DNA from: Coix lacryma-jobi var. lacryma-jobi | Taxonomy: Eukaryota; Streptophyta; Magnoliopsida; Poales; Poaceae | DNA: 64,000 bases | Reading direction: 5' to 3' | Assembly: GCA_009763385.1 (NCBI GenBank) | Contig: CM019824.1 | Location: forward strand, 105,480,660-105,544,659 | Shown here: one piece after another, positions 40,425 to 49,260 of the stretch | Layout of the letters: every line of letters starts with the position of its first letter | Numbering within the stretch: the first letter of the stretch is position 1 | Translations under genes and position numbers: made by a program | The notes under the pieces: model-generated | The model's database searches: none | What the model was told of the DNA's origin: nothing | What the model saw: only the letters and a program-made list of their open reading frames with translations

Positions 40425-40790
40425 CGAAGAAGCTTGGGTTCGTCCGTTGCAAAAAATTCAACTGCGAGTTTTTTTGGTGAATTAGAGGGAAAAACGGCCA
40501 TCCCGCTCAATTTTTGCGGCACCGTTCCATCGGAAATGAAAGTGCCAAAAACCCACCAGACATGAGTTTTGGGTCAAACGGAGATGATTGGGTGCGTCCG
40601 TTGCGAAAAAATCAACTGCGAGTTTTTTTGGTAAATCAGTGGGAAAAACAGTCATCCTGCTCGATTTTTGCGGCAACGTTCCGTCATAAATGAAACTGCC
40701 AAAAACCAACCAAACATGAGTTTTAGGTCAAACGGAGATGATTGGGTGCGTCCGTTGCGAAAAATTCAACTGCGAGTTTTCTGGTGAAAC

Positions 40791-43700
40791 ATCGCACCCA
40801 AGCGTAATAGTCCTGTCAGTTTTTCAACCCTGTCCCGGTCGGTGTCAACTGTTGAGTCCCGGACTACAACATGACGGCACCGTACGCTCAGACAACCTCT
40901 CCTCGCAATTGACTAGGTACGGATCAGATACCTAGCCAATGGCCGGGGAGTAAAACCAAATTCCCATAAAAATTTCTTTAAGTGATCACACTTTTGAAAT
41001 TGGCATTTTTTATGCAAATCTATTGTACAGTATCACTAAGCATTTGCACATAGTTTTTAAACAGGGCAGGTGGATCTTCTGGTGGAGGTAAACAGTGCAG
41101 GTAATAGGTCATCACACAACTCCTATAACCTAATGCAGTAGTTTAACTCAAAGGCATTTTAAGTAAACCTTTTATAAAAACAAGGAAGGGTTAAAATGCA
41201 CCGGGGCTTGCCTTGAAGAGCAAAGAGGACAGGCTCGGGGTCGGCACTGTAGGCGTCGGAGCTCGGGGTCACCTCGGTGGTAGGCTCGTCAGCGGCTGAC
41301 TCGGCTTTGATGCCTTCTCCTTCGGTCACTATACGGATGCAATGATGTATGCTTATGAGGATGCTGACATGAACAATATGGCACAGGACAATTCCACTGA
41401 TTCTAGAGTACAACTTCTCATCATGTAAGTAATTTGTAGAATGGACATAAAGTTACTTATCTCTACCCTTAAGCAAGATTAATCAAACTTATTAAGCATC
41501 ATTTTACCCAACCTAAGCACAAACTTTACATGGCATCACAATCATCATAGACCAGTTGGGTGGGGGTCTATGAACAACAAACAATCCAAAAGACACATCA
41601 CAGGGCATTCAATATAAACTCTAATCACTTTTCTATTTTTCTTAATTATTTAAAAAGGTCATTTTATGAAGTTGCTCCAAAAATTACCAAATTAATCTCA
41701 TAAGTTCATTATGGTATAAAAAGATGGCAAAACAAATTTCATAATTTTTGGAGGTCATTAAGGTGCTCAATTAAAATCAGTCATTAATTAACAAAAGCCA
41801 CTATTTAACAATTAAAATAAATGCTCAAAAATCAACTTGTTCCAAAAGACTTCAAAATTTCACCAGAGACTAAACATGGCATAGGAAGCTCACAAAAATT
41901 TATCTCATGATTTTTGGAGTTATAAATGATTTTCTAAAAATCCAAAACCATCCATTTATTAATTAAAAGAGGGATTTTACATTTTCAAATTCTTGCAGAA
42001 AAGTCAAGTTTTATATTTTTATAAAATACTTCAAGGTATAAAGAGTCTACCATGAATTTTTCAGAATTTTTGGAACCACACAGAAAATCACACAAAAAGA
42101 TGAAAACTGAACACTATTCAAATAAAACTGAAAAAGGAAAAATGCATTGTGCATCTTCCCCCTCTCGCCGGCGCTCTGTCGACGGCGGCGCCGCACTACT
42201 CCGGCCACGGCATGGCTCCGCGGGCGAAACCAAGGGTAGGGGAGGAATCAGGAGCTCACCGGCAGTCGATGACGGGCGGTGGCGAGGCGAGAGGGTAGGC
42301 GGAGCAGGAAGGTCGACGGAGCGGGGCTCGTCGGCGGGCAAAACTGCGTCGCGGCGGTGTTCCGGCGGTCCTGCGCACCACACGGGGTCACCAAGGTAGG
42401 GTTAGAACCGCCAGGGAACAAGGAAGGAGAAACAGGGATCGGGGAAGGAAGATCATGGCCGGGGAGAGAGGATTTCTCAATCCCATGCTCACCGGCGTTT
42501 CGCCGGAGTTTGGGAAGATGGGGTTACGCCGGGCGATTGGAAGCGGCGGAGGTAAAATTGAGGGGCTGGGAAGCTTCGCGAGCTCAAGGCGGAGCTTCTG
42601 GGCTAGGTGGTTGAGCGGCGGAGGCTCTGAAGTGAGCTGGCGATGGTGGCGGAGGGGATGAGGAACTCCGGCCAGCCGGCGGCCTTTTTATAGCTGTGCT
42701 CAGGGGGCGGATAAGAGGTGCGCGAGGGTGGATAAGATCGGCCGTGTCGGGTGTGATCGTTTGCATGATGACGGAAGGACGGGCGTGCGCTCAGGCCCTG
42801 GGCGTGAGCTCGCCGGCGTTGTCCACGCGGCGGCGGCGTGCTGGGAGCAGTGGGGGACGGGCGAGGGTCAGCGCTTTGCGCGTGCGGGAGCGGCATGATC
42901 ACGGGGTCAGCGGCGGCAGGTTGGAGGCGGGCGAGCGGCAGCCAAACGCGTGGCGCGCGCAGCTCCGGCGGGGTGGCCATGGCCGGGCCCCCACTAGCCC
43001 TAGGTTGAAGATGAACAGGGCTAGGTCTAGGGTTTGACTTAGAATTGATTTCTGTATTTTGCAAATTACTCCCAAAATTTGAACTGAGCAGCAAAAACTC
43101 AAAACACCAAAGTTGTGCAGAAAAAGGAGATCTACAACTTTGTCAATATGAACATTTTCAAAATCCAAATAGGTTTTGAGTCACATTTGAAATTTGAAAA
43201 GGGGACACTTTTGGGATTTTAATAAATTCAAAAATTACTTTTGATTTTATATTGAAAGTTGAAAATCTGTAAACATGCAAGTTGTTCCTTTTGTCAAAAC
43301 TTATAACTTTGCTATTATACACTTTTTCTGAAACTCATTAGTTTTTGAAATAATTTTGAAAACTAAAAAGGGGACAAAAGCTGGAGTTTGAATGAATTTG
43401 AAATTACTTCAAACTTTGTACAGAAACTTGAAAATTTGTAAATACCAAAGTTGTTTCTCTTGATCAGATCTACAACTTTGCGTTTTGGACCAACTCCAAA
43501 TTTTGAATCATTTTTAAATTAATAAAAGAGGGGTAAAAACCAGGGTTTGGAAATCAGGGTTTTTAAAAAAAAAGAAATTGAAATCTGTTTTTGATTTTGG
43601 TTTTTGAACAACACAACAAAGCTTCAAGACACTAAACTGCACAAGAATTACACAAAGCTAGGCACAGAGGTGAAATTACCATTTTGCCCTCATAGGAAGA

Positions 43701-43867
43701 TTTGGGCTTTTAGGGTTTTAGAAAAAGGAATCACTACACACAAAATACCTTTAGGAAAGGTAAAGGCAAGGAATCATTAGACAAACCTTAATGCATGACA
43801 AGAATGATTATGACTTAAGATGATGACATGTCAGGTTAATTACAAATTAATCACCAGAGGTGTTACA
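40791..43867 (-). repeat. 3' LTR of the chromovirus (truncated, 3077 bp)
   Basis: This aligns along its whole length with 50668-53743 (3076 bp). Its inner end is 'GTGTTACA' on the plus strand, that is TGTAACAC at the start of the LTR in element orientation, right after the polypurine tract. The outer end should correspond to 49601-50667 of the other LTR but is absent: 'ATCGCACCCAAGCG' follows the satellite directly. It contains a GC-rich section (about 42140-43020) flanked by AT-rich DNA, and a TATA box at 42685-42692. Open frames in it are short and span the TATA box, so none is called as a gene. Confidence 0.93.
42685..42692 (-). promoter_or_regulatory. TATA box of the 3' LTR
   Basis: The minus strand reads CTATAAAAAGG within the GC-rich part of the LTR. 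The equivalent box is kept in the other LTR at 52562-52569. In this copy transcription would run leftwards, out of the truncated LTR into the satellite array. Confidence 0.55.
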
Positions 43868-43880
43868 GCCTTCCCCCCTA
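43868..43880 (-). other. Polypurine tract of the chromovirus
   Basis: The minus strand reads TAGGGGGGAAGGC immediately before the LTR start TGTAACACC. This is the expected position and composition for the plus-strand DNA primer of an LTR retrotransposon, and it fixes the inner border of the 3' LTR. Confidence 0.85.
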
Positions 43881-43938
43881 AAAGAAATCTCGCCCCGAGA
43901 TTCTGCGTCTTAAGAAGGACAAGGACAAAACTTTACAT

Positions 43939-44406
43939 CTACAGAGTATCGAGAAAGTCGGGATAGCTCTTCGCTAAGAAGTCTTCGGATTCCCAAGTGG
44001 CTTCTTCTTCAGAGTGTTGGTTCCACTGGACCTTGTACCATCTTGTGGTAGTCCTCCGGGTAACACGGTCCTTGTAATCCTACACACGAACTGGATATTC
44101 AGAGTATGACAGATCGGGTTCTAATTCAACACCTTCAACTTCCACCACGTGTTCGGGTACTCGGACACACTTCTTGAGTTGGGAGACGTGAAACACATTA
44201 TGGACGGCGGAAAGATGATCGGGCAATCTTAGTTTGTAAGCTACTTTGCCACAGCGTTCCAAAATTTCAAAGGGACCAATATAGCGTGGTGCTAACTTCC
44301 CCTTGACTCCAAAACGAGTAACTCCTTTGGTGGGTGAGACCTTCAGGTACACATAATCCCCGATCTGGAACTTCAGAGGTCGACGTCTCTTGTCAGCATA
44401 GCTCTT
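43939..44406 (-). pseudogene. Integrase C-terminus and chromodomain (broken by stops)
   Basis: This continues the integrase frame after the stop at 44407-44409. It includes the C-terminal 'GPF' module (GPFEILERCGKVAYKL, then VHNVFHVSQLKKC). A second in-frame TAG lies at 44080-44082. Beyond it the same frame stays open for 46 codons and contains the hallmark chromodomain residues: WYKVQW, then EEEATWE, ending at a stop at 43939-43941. Chromodomains of this kind read methylated histone H3 and are thought to guide integration into heterochromatin. The two stops would remove the chromodomain from any protein made here. Confidence 0.85.
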
Positions 44407-46065
44407 CTATCGAGACTGCGCAATCTTCATATTCTCTTGTATTTGCTTGACTTTTTCTTCCATATCTTTTACTAGGTCAACCCCAAAGAATTCCCTTTCT
44501 CCAGGTTCCGACCAACTGAGAGGTGTACGACAACGGCGACCATACAGTGCTTCAAAGGGTGCCATTTTGATGCTCTCTTGATAACTGTTATTATACGAGA
44601 ATTTTGCCAAGGGCAAACAGTTATCCCAAGTATCTGCAAAGGTGAGCACGCAGGCTCTCAACATATCCTCTAACACTTGGTTGACTCGCTCAGTTTGTCC
44701 ATCCGTTTGTGGATGATATGCTGTGCTATGCAGTAGCTTGGTTCCAAGTGAGGTATGGAACGCTTTCCAGAACTTTGCGACAAACTGAGTACCACGATCA
44801 GAGACAATGGTCTTCGGTATGCCATGGAGTTTTACTATGTTGTTTTTGTACAAAGTGGCATAAGTGGGGACGGTGTAGCTGGTTTTGACTAGCAGGAAGT
44901 GAGCTTGCTTAGTGAGGCGATCCACGATCACCCAGATGGAATCAAAACCTCTTTGTGTCTTGGGTAGCCCATTAATAAAATCCATACTGATATCGTCCCA
45001 TTTCCAAGCAGGTACAGGTAAAGGTTGCAATTCTCCTCCGGGCTTCATGTGCACAGCTTTGACTTTCTGACAAGTACCACAGCGAGCGACATATCGGGCG
45101 ATCTCAATCTTCATCTTTGTCCACCAGAATCTCTGCCTCAAGTCCTGGTACATCTTGTTGCTGCCGGGGTGGATGGAGAATCTAGTCAAATGTGCTTCAT
45201 CAAGGATTAACTGTCTCAACTCAGGCATTTTGGGAACTACCAGTCGGTTCTTGAACCAAACCACTCCTGCATCATCAATCCTGAAACAATCCGCTTTTTC
45301 GGCTCGGACCCTTTCGATGATGTGCTTGATTCCAGGGTTATCTTTCTGTGCAGTGATGATCTGTTCCCTGATAGGGGTTTCTATCCTGATATTATTCAGA
45401 GTTCCTTGTGGAACCATTTCAATACCCAGCTTCTCTAGTTCATAACACAGGGAAGAATCATAGGGTTTCATTACCAGACAGCTGCAATATGACTTGCGAC
45501 TGAGCGCATCGGCGACCACATTCGCCTTACCCGGATGGTAATGTACTTCGAGATCATAGTCCTTAATTAATTCAAGCCATCTTCTTTGTCTCATATTCAG
45601 TTCTTCTTGAGTGAAGATATACTTCAGGCTTTTGTGATCTGTGTACACATTGCAGGCACTACCCAACAAATAATGACGCCAGATCTTTAAGGCATGCACC
45701 ACTGCTGCTAACTCAAGATCATGGGTTGGATAATTCTCTTCATGTCGCTTAAGCTGCCATGAGGCATAAGCGATCACTCGTCCTTCTTGCATCAAAACAC
45801 AGCCCAAACTAGTACCAGATGCATCACAGAAGACATCAAAGGGCTTTTCGATGTTCGGCTGGGCTAGCACTGGTGACGTGGTTAATAGTTTCTTCAATGT
45901 CTGAAAGGCTTGTTCACAAGCTGGTGACCAGACAAACTTCACAGAATTCTTTACTAACTCGGTGATAGGCTTGGCGATTCTGGAGAAATCCGGGATGAAA
46001 CGGCGATAATATCCAGCCATTCCCATGAAGCTACGGACTTCGTGAACAGTGGTAGGTGCTTCCAA
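44407..46065 (-). pseudogene. Chromovirus RT thumb, RNase H and integrase (552 codons)
   Basis: Open from just after a frameshift in the RT end to a premature TAG. Residues 1-50 are the RT connection (SFMGMAGYYRRFIPDFS). The RNase H acidic residues appear as D81 (VFCDASG), E118 (HDLELAAV), D143 (YTDHK) and D186 (VADALSR). The integrase zinc finger is H292/H299 with C329/C332, and the catalytic triad is D362 (MDFI), D423 (SDRGTQF) and E459 (QTDGQTERVN). All key residues are present, so the damage is recent. The frame continues past the stop into the GPF module. Homologues have one continuous pol frame. On the coding strand the join to the upstream RT lacks one base at about 46065, in 'GATTGGAAGCACC'. 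Confidence 0.92.
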
Positions 46066-46976
46066 TCCAGAATGTCTGCCACTTTTCCGGGATCAACTGA
46101 CACACCTTCAGCGGATAGAACATGACCAAGGAACTGTATCTGATCTAACCAGAACTCACATTTACTGAACTTGGCATAAAGCTGATGATCTCTGAGGCGG
46201 GTTAGAACGATACGAAGGTGTTCGGCATGCTCTTTAGGGGTCTTTGAGTAGACAATGATGTCGTCAATGAACACGACCACAAATTTATCAAGCTCTGGCA
46301 TGAATAGAGAGTTCATGAGGTACATGAAGTGGGCAGGGGCATTGGTCAAACCGAAGGACATGACCAAGTACTCATATAGGCCGTATCTGGTGGTGAAAGC
46401 GGTTTTAGGAATGTCTTCGGGATGTATTTTTATTTGGTGGTAGCTAGATCTGAGGTCAATTTTGGAGAATACTCTGGCTCCAGCTAGCTGGTCAAAAAGA
46501 AGGTCAATTCGAGGCAAGGGATATTTATTTTTGATGGTGACTTCATTGAGTGGGCGATAATCAATGCATAACCTGAGACTCTTGTCTTTCTCCTTTACAA
46601 AGATTGCAGGACAGCCCCAAGGAGACGAGCTTGGGCGAATGAAGCCTTTATCCAGCAATTCTTGCAATTAGATTTTTAGCTCTGCCAACTCTCTGGGAGG
46701 CATTCGATAAGCTCTGCGGGATATAGGAGCAGTCCCAGGCTTTAGCTCTATGGCAAACTCAACATCACGGTCAGGAGGCAGACCAGGTAAGTCCTCTGGA
46801 AGAACATCAGGGAATTCACAGACCACGAGGATGTCTCTGGTCTCCAGAATATAGGTGGTATTCAACTGTGTGGCTACTGGTTTTTGAGGCATTGGGAGTT
46901 GGAGAAGGAGTTTGAAGGTACTGTTGGGAATGTCCACTCTCACAACCCTATTCAGGATGTCAATCATGGCCTTATA
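46065..46976 (-). pseudogene. Chromovirus reverse transcriptase with one internal stop
   Basis: The frame runs from the stop at 46977-46979 to the frameshift near 46065. It contains the protease-RT linker (VCEFPDVLPEDLPGLPP and the RAYRMPP motif), then an in-frame TAA at 46668-46670, then the RT palm: catalytic D in SKIDLRSSYHQI, LVMSFGLTNAPAHFMYLMN, and the FIDDIIVYSK double aspartate. The replacement of the usual T before FMYLMN by H is unusual. The fold and motifs are those of Ty3/gypsy RT. After the frameshift the old frame runs on as about 30 unrelated codons. Confidence 0.92.
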
Positions 46977-47338
46977 CTAGCACATCCAATTCATGCCTAG
47001 AATGACATCTATCTCCTGATCACGTAGCACTATCATGGTGGTAGGAAATACATGTTCCCTCAACATCACCGGTATATTGCGAACCACTTAGTACTTATAC
47101 GCCCTCCAGGCGAAAATATACAGAAACTTTCTTTCAACTCCCTAATTGATATCCCATGCTTAGAGACAAATGTACGACTGATGAAGGAATGCGATGCACC
47201 AGAATCAAACAGCACGACTGCAGAATGATTGGCAACGGGAAACCTACCGATCATGACGGGCTCTCCTTCTGGGATGTCGCCGACAGTGGTGTAGTAGACT
47301 TGCCCGTGCTTCTTGACAACTTTGCCTTTCTGAACATG
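46977..47338 (-). pseudogene. Chromovirus aspartic protease (frameshifted)
   Basis: The frame opens after the TAG at 47339-47341. It reads through a linker to the protease active site VVLFDSGASHSFIS (near 47200), then shifts frame at about 47073 inside 'KWFAIYR', where one base appears to be missing. In the neighbouring frame the domain continues with IPVMLREHVFP and DVILGMNWM, then meets a TAG at 46977-46979. The enzyme would cleave the gag-pol polyprotein. Here it is interrupted twice. Confidence 0.88.
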
Positions 47339-47629
47339 CTACTGCTGGACACGGTGCTGCTGCTGCTGAGATCCTCCAGGACCCTTCTGAGCATTCTGAG
47401 CATATCTCTTGGGCTTTGGGCACTCACGAGACCAGTGACCGACTTGGCCGCAATTGTAGCAGGGATAGTTGTAGGCGGTTTGTGGGGTGGTGATACGAAC
47501 ACCTGGGGCGTTCGGCTGCGTGGCACTTTGTTGGTTGGCATTGTGGGTGGTGGCCGCAGTACGGACGACCACTTGCTGGTGGGGGTAAGGTGGGCGATTG
47601 TGGTGGTGGCTAGGGTGATAAATGACCCT
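47339..47629 (-). pseudogene. Gag C-terminus with CCHC zinc knuckle
   Basis: In frame with gag after the TAG at 47630-47632. It encodes a P/Q/H-rich stretch, then one zinc knuckle, CYNCGQVGHWSREC, the nucleic-acid-binding motif of gag nucleocapsid. A QQQQHRVQQ tail ends at a TAG (47339-47341), beyond which the frame continues without shift into protease. Confidence 0.88.
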
Positions 47630-48397
47630 CTAGCGCTTGTGACTGCCAGAGAAACTGTTGGATCCTGCTTTCTTCTTCTTCTTTTCCTCTTGGTACTGAC
47701 GATTGCTCTCCTCAAAAGCAACAGCCCAGTCAATGGCATCATGATACGAACCGGTCAGGTTATTGGACATACTTCTGCGGATCTTGGGGTGCAGTCCCCT
47801 GAGGAAACAGTCCCTCTTCTTTTCGTCCGTGTTGACGTATTCCGAGGCATACTGGCTAAGGTGGTTGAACTGACCCACATACTGCATCACTGTGGAGTCT
47901 TTCTGCTGCAGTGCCAGAAACTGATCAAGCTTCATCTTCATCAATCCGGAAGGGATATGATGTGCACGGAAAGCGGTGCGAAACTCTTCCCAGGTCAACT
48001 GATGACCTTCTGGCTGGGCAGCCAACAGGTTGGCATACCAAGCGCTTGCTGGACCACGAAACTGCTGAGAAGCGAACCGGGGCTTCTGGGTGTCGGTGCA
48101 GTGAAGAAGACCAAACTTCTGCTCCATGGTGCGGAGCCAATCATCAGCTTCAAGGGGTTCATCGGCCTTGGTAAAGACTGGTGGACGGGTTTCGGTGAAA
48201 TCCACATATGTGGTCTCGTTGTTGATGTTATGGCGACCACGGTGGCCATTGTTCTGCTGCCCCTGGTTTCGAGCCATCAGGTTAGCAGTGGCTGCCAAGG
48301 CTGCGATGGCATCTGCTAGCGTAGCAGGTACAGGTGGAGGGTTTGGAAGGGCGGCATCCTCAGAACCTCCAGCTCCAGTGAGAGTGTTCACAGGCAT
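47630..48397 (-). pseudogene. Chromovirus gag (255 codons, prematurely stopped)
   Basis: Starts at ATG 48397. Residues 1-65 are low-complexity and alanine-rich; then comes a retrotransposon gag (capsid) domain: VFTKADEPLEADDWLRTMEQKF, ASAWYANLL, WEEFRTAFRAHHIP, VMQYVGQFNHLSQYASEYV and KRDCFLRGLHPKIR. A basic region (EEKKKKKAG) precedes the premature TAG at 47630-47632; the zinc knuckle lies beyond it in the same frame. It starts 257 nt after the stop of the upstream 201-aa ORF and in another frame, so it would need re-initiation, leaky scanning or splicing to be translated. A long plus-strand frame across this region is its antisense shadow. Confidence 0.92.
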
Positions 48398-48654
48398 CTG
48401 TTAAGCAACTTGGAACTTAGCATCCATTGATAAGGTTCTGAAAACAACTGACTGAAAAGCTTCACTGATACAAAGGTAGGTGACCGATAAAGATGACTTG
48501 ACAGATAACAACAGACAGATAAGGGGAAAAGGTACGAAAAGAAAGATACAGACCCAACTTAGCAAAAGACAGACTAGCGCCCCCAAACCTAGACTAAGGG
48601 TTTAGGTAAGCAGGTGGTACAGACACACGGGGTCTCCATCCTCTAACAACGAGT
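48398..48654 (-). other. Spacer between the 201-aa ORF and gag
   Basis: No conserved coding signal was seen on either strand. It lies inside the element's leader between two reading frames that are in different registers. It could hold signals for re-initiation or a splice junction, but none can be named. Confidence 0.5.
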
Positions 48655-49260
48655 CTAGTCTTCGTCGATGATGATCATGTCCTCGTCGTCATCTTCCTCG
48701 AGGATGAGCTCAGGCTCAACCTCCTCGTCCTCGTCTTCAGCGTAGATGTTCTCGGCAGGTTCAATCTCCTCGTTCATGCTTGGCTCCTGCTCCACGTCCG
48801 GTTCTTCCACTACTTCGTCCTCAGGGTCCTCGACAACCGGGGGAACCACGAGGTGGAGTTGGTTGTACAGCTGGTGTACCTCCTCATGAAGCATATCGTT
48901 GAACTGCTCAATCTGAGTTGTATACTGCCGCAGTCCGTGAAGCTCGGCTCTAGTGACGTCCTCGCGTATCCATGTGGCATCGCGCTGCTGGATGGCGCAA
49001 ATCACGTTCCGATTGGCCTGCTCCAGGGAGGCTCGGGCCTCATAGAACTCTAGACGTGAGTGGTAGAAGTCATGCTCCAAGTTCTCCAGCTCATCCTTCA
49101 GATTCTTGATCTCCTCCTTTAGGTGTTTGCGGGTGCGACGGGGAAAGCGACGACCGTTGGAGGCTTCGCCAGTCTCTTCTCCAGTGCGTGGTGCCAGCTG
49201 GTGGCGTGGCACACCATTGGGTCCAGTCAACTTGCGAGCAGTCAGCTTGATGCGAGCCAT
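48655..49260 (-). CDS. Intact 201-aa ORF with histone H3-tail-like N-terminus, coiled coil and acidic tail
   Basis: This is the only undamaged ORF of the element, placed between the primer site and gag. Residues 1-23 read MARIKLTARKLTGPNGVPRH then QLA. Compared with histone H3 ([20 protein letters not shown], then A), 15 of the 21 H3 positions are identical allowing one inserted residue. The H3 K4, R8-K9 and PR.QLA positions are kept; H3 S10 is replaced by L and K14 by N. A weaker collinear match may continue (TG.....RRF...T, then L+E.I). Residues 44-135 are rich in E/K/L/Q and likely form a coiled coil. Residues 141-201 are strongly acidic (EDEDEE, EEDDDED). Function is unknown. Extra ORFs upstream of gag are known in some plant retrotransposons, but I cannot match this to a named family. 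A role in binding the element's own chromodomain or host histone readers is inference only. Confidence 0.85.
   Translation of the reverse strand: MARIKLTARKLTGPNGVPRHQLAPRTGEETGEASNGRRFPRRTRKHLKEEIKNLKDELENLEHDFYHSRLEFYEARASLEQANRNVICAIQQRDATWIREDVTRAELHGLRQYTTQIEQFNDMLHEEVHQLYNQLHLVVPPVVEDPEDEVVEEPDVEQEPSMNEEIEPAENIYAEDEDEEVEPELILEEDDDEDMIIIDED

Larger units (their letters stand above)
1..40790 (+). repeat. Centromere-type tandem satellite array, ~153-bp monomer
   Basis: Head-to-tail repeats fill this region, all in the same orientation. Successive 'AGATGATTGGGTGCGTCC' landmarks are 153-154 bp apart (for example 10311 to 10465 and 16060 to 16213), giving roughly 270 monomers. Each monomer carries 'GTTGCGAAAAATTCAACTG', 'CAGTGGGAAAAACGG', 'GCGGCACCGTTCCGTCGG' and 'CCAAACATGAGTTTTGGG'. 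The last of these, plus the following 'GATTGGGTGCGTCCGTTGCGA', resembles as I remember it the conserved part of the maize CentC and rice CentO centromere satellites, whose lengths (155-156 bp) also fit. Variants differ in the linker: 'AAACTTGAGTTTTAGCTCAAACGAAGAAG', 'AGACATGAGTTTTGGG' and 'ACACATGAGTTTTGGG' types. Many short open frames occur because the monomer has few stops; they are not coding. Family assignment is from memory; the tandem array itself is certain. Confidence 0.95.

Noticed and set aside
1..40790. Many open frames of 60-180 codons in the satellite, such as repeats of PQKSLGMAVFPTDSTKKLAV on the minus strand
   Set aside because: They follow from a monomer near 153 bp (51 codons) with few stops, occur on both strands and in several frames, and break at every indel variant. 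There is no start context, domain or sign of purifying selection.
1..40790. CRISPR-like appearance of regularly spaced repeats
   Set aside because: There are no unique spacers; the whole monomer repeats, units are over 130 bp, and the context is plant nuclear.
1..40790. CENP-B box in the satellite
   Set aside because: GTGGGAAAAACGGCC has only superficial similarity to the animal motif and plants lack a proven CENP-B system.
42052..43094. Several ORFs in the GC-rich part of the left LTR, repeated at 51929-52857
   Set aside because: High GC lowers stop frequency; frames overlap on both strands, and the longest minus-strand one spans the TATA box. They exist in both copies simply because LTRs are duplicates.
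47156..48319. 387-codon plus-strand ORF
   Set aside because: It is antisense to gag and the zinc knuckle, which have clear family motifs on the minus strand. Its translation has no recognisable domain.
48655..49260. The 201-aa ORF as a real histone H3 gene or pseudogene
   Set aside because: Similarity is confined to the tail region; the histone fold is replaced by a coiled coil and acidic tail, and the ORF sits in the leader of a retrotransposon.
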